Position numbers and translations under genes: made by a program. Of a stretch of 64,000 nucleotides of DNA, positions 36,801 to 45,800 are shown piece after piece. The stretch spans positions 3,855,129-3,919,128 of the forward strand of contig OZ022581.1 of NCBI GenBank assembly GCA_963669155.1. The letters run 5' to 3'. The stretch is from Arbacia lixula. Its lineage: Eukaryota > Echinodermata > Echinoidea > Arbacioida > Arbaciidae. The notes beneath the pieces are model-generated. The model was given only the letters and a program-made list of their open reading frames with translations. It had not been told where the DNA came from and searched no databases. The stretch's first letter is position 1; every line of letters begins with the position of its first letter.

Positions 36801-39800
36801 CCAAAAATGCATTCTCATTCTCATGGTAGCGCCCTCTCTTTGTTATCTTTTGGGTGAACTGCTGATCCATGTCAATTTTCATGACTTCTGTACAAGGGCT
36901 ACCCTATCTGTAACCTTATACTGATATACAAATATACATGGACAACTCTCTTTTGATTGCATGGTCTATTTGCATTTCCATTGAAAAAGTGTACATTTCA
37001 TCATCAATATTATAACACACAAAATACATGTCTTCAGTAAGTATTGTCTAAATGTAATCCATGTTTTTTTTGCTTTGGAAATTAATGGCCCTCAAGTTTT
37101 GTTCAACTAACCTCTTCTTCAAACGCCCCTACAGGGTCGTGGATCAGCACCCACCCTAGACGCCAACCAGGACAGAGGTATCTGCAAAGTCAATCAACAT
37201 TAAAGGGACACAGTCAGAACATGGAAAGCCAAGTCAACATTAAAGGGACAAGGTCAGAACATGGACAGTCAAGTCAACGTTAAAGGGACACGGTCAGAAC
37301 ATGGAAAGCCAAGTCAACATTAAAGGGACACGGTCAGAACATGGAAAGCCAAGTCAACATTAAAGGGACACGGTCACATCATGGAAAGTCAAGTCAACAT
37401 TAAAGGGAAAAGGTCACATCATGGAAAGTCAAGTCAACATTAAAGGGAAAAGGTCACATCATGGAAAGTCAAGTCAACATTAAAGGGGCACAGTCAGAAC
37501 ATGGAAAGTCAAGTCAACATTAAAGAGACATGGTCACATCATGCAAAGTCAATCAACATTAAAGGGACACAGTCAGAACATGGAAAGTCAAGTCAACATT
37601 AAAGGGACACGGTCACATCATGGAAAGTCAAGTCAACATTAAAGGGACACAGTCAGAATGGAAAGCCAAGTCAACATTAAAGGGACATGGTCATATCATG
37701 GAAAGTCAAGTCAACATTAAAGGGACACAGTCAGAACATGGAAAGTCAAGTCAACATTAAAGGGACACGGTCACATCATGGAAAGTCAAGTCAACATTAA
37801 AGGGACACAGTCAGAATGGAAAGCCAAGTCAACATTAAAGGGACATGGTCATATCATGGAAAGTCAAGTCAACATTAAAGGGACACAGTCAGAACATGGA
37901 AAGTCAGGTCAACATCAAAGGGACACGATCAGATGATGGAAAGCCAAGTCAACATAAAAGGGACAGTGTCAGAACATGGAAAGTCAAGTCAAGATTAAAG
38001 GGACACTGTCAGAACATGGAAAGTCAAGTCAACATTAAAGGGACACAGTCAGAACATGGAAAGTCAATTCAACATTAAAGGGACATGGTTAGAACATGGC
38101 AAGTCAAGTCAGCATTAAAGGGACAAGGTCACATCATGGAAAGTCAAGTCAACATTAAAGGGACACGATCAGATCATGGAAAGCCAAGTCAACATTAAAG
38201 GGACACGATCAGAACATGAAAAGTCAATTCAACATTAAAGGGACACAGTCAGAACATGGAAAGTCAAGTCAAAATTAAAGCGACACGGTCAGAACATGGA
38301 AAGTCAAGTCAAGATTAAAGGGACATTCTGACAAACTTATAATTGTATTCAACATTGTTATTTAAGTTAAGTATGTGATACATTGAAAACATTTGTCAAC
38401 TTATGACTGAAGTTCACAAAGTACTACTTGCCTTTTGGCCAGCCCACCACACGTCAGGACAGGCACGTCTGAAGCTAGCGAAGCCACAGAGTAGAATGTG
38501 TTTCCAGTAAACACCATGTCAGCATAAACCTCGTCTGACACGATAGGAATATGATGCTTGGAAGCGACTGAAAAGTGGAAACAAGGCTTGACATAAAAAT
38601 TCATATTTATATAAATAAATATCTATTAAAAAAGGCATTGAAAATATAACTCTATATGTGTTCCGGATGTGATTGTTTTCTGGAGTTTAAGTTGGTTTTA
38701 ATAAAAGTATAAGCATGACAAAAACATATTAGTAAATGTTTGACAAAAATTTGAAATAAACATTTTAAAGGATCATAACTTTCTCATCCTTTGACAGATT
38801 TTCATCAGACCTTCACTAATATGTTTCTTTTATTTTCTGCTTTTATCAAAATCCCTTTGATACACACAATCTCCCTAGTGATGCTATGTGGCTGGCACAC
38901 AAAGAGTTAAATCTAATTAGAAATTAGCCATTTACATGTAACTGGTTAACTAACTACCATTACTGCTAGCCTCATTGGTTACTGTTTTCCATACCTTTTT
39001 ATGCTTTACCCAATCAGTGGGTCAACTTTCAGAACCGAATAAAATACAATACTCTGTACGTATAAAGAATAATTGTAAATATGCTTTTTTGGAAACCTAC
39101 AAAGAACATTTACTTATAAATACTACTTAAAAAATAGTTAGATTGTAAACATGTAGTTTCATATTATTATTCAATGTGATGTATAGTAACTAATCAATAA
39201 TCTAAGCTAAATATTACATGTAACAATCAATTACATAAAGAAAGTAGCAGGCTGTACCTGATGCAATTACTAATTTACTGCATATATAACTGAAGGAATA
39301 ATCCTTTGAAAGCTACTGAGCAGTTTCAATAATCTCAGACCAACAAGTGTTATTTGAAGCAGACTGAGCCACATCTATTAGCAAAATGAAATAACCCCAT
39401 GTAACTAGCACTTACTAACTCAATAACTCCTTTACAACTGAAGGAATGATTAACGAGAGGCTAGTGAGCAATTTCACCCATCTGAGACCAACCTTTGAGG
39501 ATGTCCTCTATGTGCTCTTTAGAGAAGACTGAGCCGCATGGGTTAGAGGGGTTGTTGATGACGATGCAGGCAGTCTTGTTATCAATCTGAGACTCCAGGT
39601 TCTCCAGATCTACCTCCCAGGACTTACAGGGCTGTGTGGAGGCAGGGAAGGAGGTTGTTTATCATCATTATTATTCTTATTATTCTTATTGCTATCATCT
39701 TTTCAGGTATAACAAATACGGAGCAGCACCACAGGCTGGAAGGATCAGCTTACAATATTCCCATGAGTACATCTACCGTAAATGACAATTATATTGATAT

Positions 39801-42800
39801 AATGTTAAACCAATCCATCAGTCATAGTACATATTTACAATATGTCATTAAATTTTGTAAACAACTTAATTTTTATGTCGACAATAACAAATTCTTAATA
39901 ACCAAATTGGATTAAAAAAACGGCTATTAAATGGAGAGTTACATTTTTAAAGGAGTGCTGCGTGACATAATTATGATTACAAATTTTTCAATATTTTACT
40001 TTAAGAGGTATCGAAAAAGAGGAAAAAAGGAGTGAAAGGGGGAAAAGACAGAAGAGGAAAGGGAGAGAGGGAAGGGAAAGGTAAGATGAGATGCAAGGGA
40101 GAAGGGAGGGATTGGAGGAATATGGGAAGAACAAAGAGGTGATGGTTACATCATTAGAATGGTTACATCAAGGGAGAGAACTACAAATGGGACAGAGAGA
40201 GGGAAAAGATAGAAGGGAAGAAGAGGAGAGGAGAGGTTGGAAAGGGTGGGAAGGTGAGGGTGGGGCAGACAGATCAAGAGGAAGAGCAGTAGGAGAGTGC
40301 CAGATACACACAAAGACAGGAGATGGACAGATGGATGGATAAAGAAAGTGAAAAGAAAAAGGTGGAGAAATAGAAGTGAAGAGAGGGAGGGAGGGAGAGT
40401 GAAACATGAGGGAGAGAGGGGTGGGACACAGAGGAAAGTGAAACAGAGGGAGAGAGAGAAAGTGAGAAGGGGGAGAGGAAAGGGGAGGAAAGAGAGATAG
40501 CAGGAAGCAGAACATGGAAGCATTAATGAAAGGACAGTAAACCAATCTATATTCAAGGCTGTCTGGCGTGGTATACATCTATAGTAACATCAAACACTGA
40601 GACAAGGTCTTTTTTTTATACATATAATACCAGTATGTACTGATCTTGTTTCAAATATGAGTGACTTTCACACTGGAAATATCACACTGTAATGTAGAAC
40701 ACTATTCTTGTATCATTATAACGTCAATTAATACTTCCTTTACTAGATGAATGCAATGCGGGTCACACACTGCCTGTAACCAAAATGCCAGCACATTTTT
40801 TCCATAGCATAAAAAAAATGTAAAATTAAGTGGTTACACAAATACAATATGATACGCCATTCCTAAATTTCAGGTTTGCCCTAAAATTGACATCCTTGAT
40901 GAACCCAATACTGATGAGAAATGAAAGATGAGGTAGATGAACAAACTACATTACAAATGGGATAAATGGAAGGCTGGTTGAGATATAATGCTGATGAATG
41001 GATAGAGTGATTGACAGAAGAATATGCAGTGGAAGAATGAGAAATGGACACACTGATGAATGACTGACAAAGGATGGAAATGAAATGTTGACTGATAAAA
41101 TATATATTGACTGACAATGGACCTACTGACTAATGAAGGATATACATGAAATATTGACTGATGAAAGACATATTGACTGATAATGGAGATATTGACTGAA
41201 GAATAGATATGAAATATTGACTGATGAAAGATATATTGACTGATGATAAAGGAGATATTGACTAATGGAAACATGAACACATGTGCCGAGTATTTGTTTG
41301 ATAGGCTAAATGATCCATTACCCCATATTGAAGTGTGGAAAATCGTCATTTCTAGTGGATTGAATCAATTTTTTTATTTTACATTATTAGAGACCCTGGG
41401 ATGATGAATGACTTCAAATAAAGTGGAAGGAAAGAGCACACAAGCACTGAGGGAGGTTTGTCATCTTACTTGTAAGTCATAGAATCTACACTCAATGTCA
41501 TAGGCTCCAGAGAGGGTGCTGTATAGGGCAAACCCAGGTCTGGGAACGAGAATATTCTGCCCAGTGTCCGCCAGAACTCCGATCGCAAGGTCCAACGCCC
41601 CGGAACACCCACATGACAGGATGACATCCTGACAGGTACAACCATAAAGGAATAAATAGATAAAACAGATAAGTGACTAGATAAATCAATAATGAATAAG
41701 ATATTATATTAATAGATTAAAAAATGACTGAATAAAATGATGATCAAATCTAGCTATGTAGTTTATAAAGAAGCAGCGTCGCTCAATAGATGTGTGAGTT
41801 TGATGGTGAATCAAGATCTCAAACACTACATTCACATGTCAATGGAGTGAAACCGCCTGGACAAAAAGTCAATTTCAAATATCATTCCAGCATAGGGTTA
41901 AGCAGAAGAATATATTAATTTAAGACAATTATTTGCAGAGGCTCCTTCTCAACCATGAAAGACTATGCCATCCTTGTGCACTATAACCTCTGAAAAAACA
42001 AAGTTTTTTAACAGGGGCCCTTTTGGGTACCGAATCCCCTGTGTAACTTTTTAAATTGGATTGAAAGAACCGGCATATTTTCTGTTTGTAACTTGTTTGG
42101 TGTTTTGTTCTATCAGGAGAGTGTTGACCATCCTTATAGCATCAAGATGAACAAACCTCTGACGTCAGTGGAGCATTCGGATGAGAGTACTTCTTCGCAA
42201 CAGCATCACGGGCATCCACGTAACCTGCACAAATGCAAACAAATATATCATGAGCTACCACTGTGACTACACAACAGCTCAAAGGAATTGGCATAGGGAA
42301 AGGGAAAGGGAAGAAAGGGAAGGAGCCGCAGTTTTGAACCGCAGTTTATTTTGTCCAGTTCAGCATGAAACACGATGCTTTAGCCTAAAAAGTATCATGT
42401 TTCATGCTGAACTGGACAAAATATACCGCGGTTTAAAACTGCGGCTCGATCCTTCCCTTTCTTCCCTTTCCCTTTCCCTATGCCAATTCATTTGAGCTGT
42501 AGTGTATGTTCCCATATACTCTGGATAGGAAACTGAGTATTAATCCTATAGGTCAGTCTTGTCTCCAGTGATCAATCATCTCATAGTCAAACATGCAACC
42601 TAAGGATCATTTCAGGAAGACAAAAGCTGTTCTTATAAAATCAGGTCAGCTATCTATGATACAGATCTAATTTTCCTTCAAAGGTTATGTGGGACAGTGT
42701 GGTACCATGATAGGACTCGTCATCATTAGTGCCACTGTCGCTTGATTTCAGTATGATTTTTTAATCCATATTTCACAGTATGTTTTTTTAATCCATATTT

Positions 42801-45800
42801 CACAGGACATAAGGCCCTAACTGTGAAATATGCTATCACCATCAAGAATACACTTCTCTCCTTTTGAGAAAGCTATGAAATAGCCTTTTCGTAAATTTAA
42901 TCAGCTATTGGCAAGACATCATTTGATAATCTGCTTGTGACAAAATAAATGAAAAACATTCTCTATTCCGTATAGAGGGGAAAGTCTTTCCCATAATGCA
43001 CTAGGCAGCAACCTCTAAAGTTTTTTTTGGCAGTCTTATCCGCTTCCAGTCTCGAAAGGACACTAGACCGGAAGTATATTAGAAATGATTGCAAACAAAA
43101 TGTGAATGTGGCTACGTGGTGCATTATGGGAGGTCTTTCCCTTATATGGAGAATTCTGAATAATCTGTCATTGTCTTACCGACTGATGGGCTGTATCCAT
43201 TGCTCTTCCCTGACTTGAGAGACACGTTCACTGCATCCACAACATCTTCACTCGGGTCAAGATTCCCAAACTTTGTTGGGTCACCTAGGAGAAACAGAAG
43301 ACATTAGTCATTTCTACTTCGAAGTGTTTAAAGTGTTCTTCTTCAAAAGTATTACTAATGAAACAAGCACATACAGGAATACACATATATTTCTTTCAAA
43401 GAAATGTTCGCTTGCTTGTAGTACATGTCATTAAGATTGTATGCTCCACCTCCTAAATTAATCATAAATATTGAATAAATGATGAATAAGTTTCAACAGA
43501 GGCTCCAAGATTTTCTGAATTTTCTAATTGCAATCCAAAATCTGTGTATTTTCCTGCAAGAAAACTTCTTAAAAAACAAATTGCATGGATAATTGAAAGC
43601 ACCATGATGTTGTAACTCAAGTACTGGTTAGTATATCAATCTAGAGCCCAAAGAATTTGGCACTTAAACTGGGAAAGCTCCTTGTTGATTCCTAGCCCGA
43701 AGCTTTCAGCACCCTTCCCTACACACAACCATCACTGCCACCATGAACAACACATGGCCCGGAAACTCAAAACCACTGGGAACAACACGCTACTCAAAGA
43801 CTTCCTCCCCCTTCCTGACAACTGATTAGATGGTTAAAATTATCACATGACTCGAGTCACATGACACAGGAGACATCTGGAACTCTGTTTACATGTACAG
43901 GAAGGCAGAGTTCTTAAAACAGACTTGTGATTCACACATCACATACATGTATGCTTTCCTGTTTTCATGGTAAAGTCTTCTCTTGGCTTACCTCCTTTGA
44001 ATTGGAAAGGAAAGATTGTTTGATGGTTGTTGTTTTTTGTAAGGGTGGGGGAGTGGGTATTGAGGAAAGATGCCTGGGGCCATATTCATGAAACCTTACT
44101 AGCCTAGTTAGAAACTAAAATGCATGTATATAGCTCTTTGCACTTTAGTAGCCAACTAGGCTTAGTAAGGTTTAATGGATGGACCTTGGCAGTTGTTGAC
44201 ATAAGGTACATGAATGTTCAACATCACAACTACATGTACGTATATTAGTCACATATCTACAATTGTTTATAAAAACGGATATAATCACAACAACATACTA
44301 CACACATCCTCTTCCTGGAAGTCCTCAGGGATGCCACAATTTTCCTATCCTCTGTATGACTAAAATGTATAATTAACAACACAAATCCATACTTCACATT
44401 CTTTGCTAATTTCATGTACCGGTAACATTTTGGTCCAGAGGGAGACGAAATGGGTAACAAGTCCATTTCATCATCAATATTCCATGGTCCATAATTTGTA
44501 GTCCATATCTACATTGCCCTGTAAAATTATTCCACCTAAATCACTTAACAATACAACTTTCAAAACAATTAGGAAATAATTCTTTACAGCTTTTGAAGTA
44601 AAACAAAAAAACTTGTTTTTTAATAACTTGCAGCTTTTCAATGTGGATGTATATTGTGAATATAGTGCACATGTACCTGCATAAACACACTATGTGATTC
44701 TACAGCTGCAAACTGTTGACATTATATGAGATCCTGCAGAATAAAATAGAAATTGATAAACAAACAGATGCACATGCAGCAAAAAATCTGCGTCAATTAT
44801 AAACCATCTACGTCATATCTGCAGCTGGAAGAGGTGTTTAACCACGCATTACTTTTTATTTACTCGTCTACTTGTCCATGATATGCTCTCCATTAACCAC
44901 ACAGGTTTGGTATTCATTCAAGTGTTCCTTGGCACCAATTACACTTTTCGTATCATGTGTAGGCCCAGATAAAGGAGAAATGGGCAACCAGTCCATATTC
45001 CTTTAAACTGCTCTTCTCCTCATCCCCTTCCCCATATCCTGTTGAATTTCTATCAATCAATATTAAATTTATATCATCATATTTCTACTCTATATTTTGA
45101 AAATATTGTACATATGTAGTATCATTGTAAAACGTAATCATCCCCAATCTAGCACTTTCCCACTGGCTCTCCCCCATCATGTTTGTGATAATTCCTGTCA
45201 CGTTCATGTACATGCACCTAATGATTCATGGGGAAGAGCAGCTCCAGCTGTCAGAACCCAAAGTAAACAAGACTTGTGGGCACAAGGAAGGTACTTGATG
45301 GATTGGTTAAAGGGAAAGTCCACAGAGTTGGGTTTAATAAAAGCAGAAACATGAAAGAAACATATAAGTGAAGGTTTGATGAAAATCCATCAAAGGATAA
45401 GAAATTTTTTCAATTTTCGATTTTGTGATGTCACGTGCAAGACGCTCTCTGATATGTTGTGTACTGATTTTTTAAGCGGATACCAACTAAAAGTGTCATC
45501 TCGAGTCCTAAAGTACTCAAACCTGGCCAGTTTCTTTACCCATAATGCTAATGTAGTCTAGTAATACAGACCCATTTGAATGATAACATGCTAATGACTA
45601 CTTAATAACATTTATATCGCAATAATCTTGTTACTTAATAGCAAAATAACTACTTTTCCTCTCGAAACATCTTAGTTTTTCTACACAAATACAATTATAG
45701 GTGGACTTACAACTGTATTCTCTGCATTATTAGTATAGTTATCTGAAATTGCATATTTTAAGAATACGTATTTATAACACACAGTCAATGAGAGACCACA

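Larger units (their letters stand above)
31726..36857 (-). mobile_element. Full-length CR1/L2-like non-LTR retrotransposon (~5.1 kb)
   Basis: It carries ORF1 (36593-35613) and ORF2 (35065-32060), both open. The 3' end is set by four tandem ATTCA units (31726-31745; GAATT-type on the element strand) just after AATAAA, in line with target-primed integration of CR1/L2/Jockey-group elements that end in short repeats instead of poly-A. The 5' end is placed at about 36857 because host repeat family A resumes there. The element lies in the TAT intron between exons 8 and 7, in the sense of the gene. No clear target duplication was found. Clade assignment is by motif style only. Confidence 0.9.

Noticed and set aside
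37845-38078. 77-codon ORF with a regular peptide repeat
   Set aside because: It is a read-through of the 40-bp minisatellite, which is in a TAT intron; 40 is not a multiple of 3, so the peptide shifts frame from unit to unit.
37190-38325. CRISPR-like appearance of the 40-bp repeats
   Set aside because: Units are contiguous with no unique spacers, and the context is a eukaryotic intron.
40091-40578. Overlapping ORFs on both strands (up to 136 codons)
   Set aside because: Low-complexity GA-rich tract; no conserved features.
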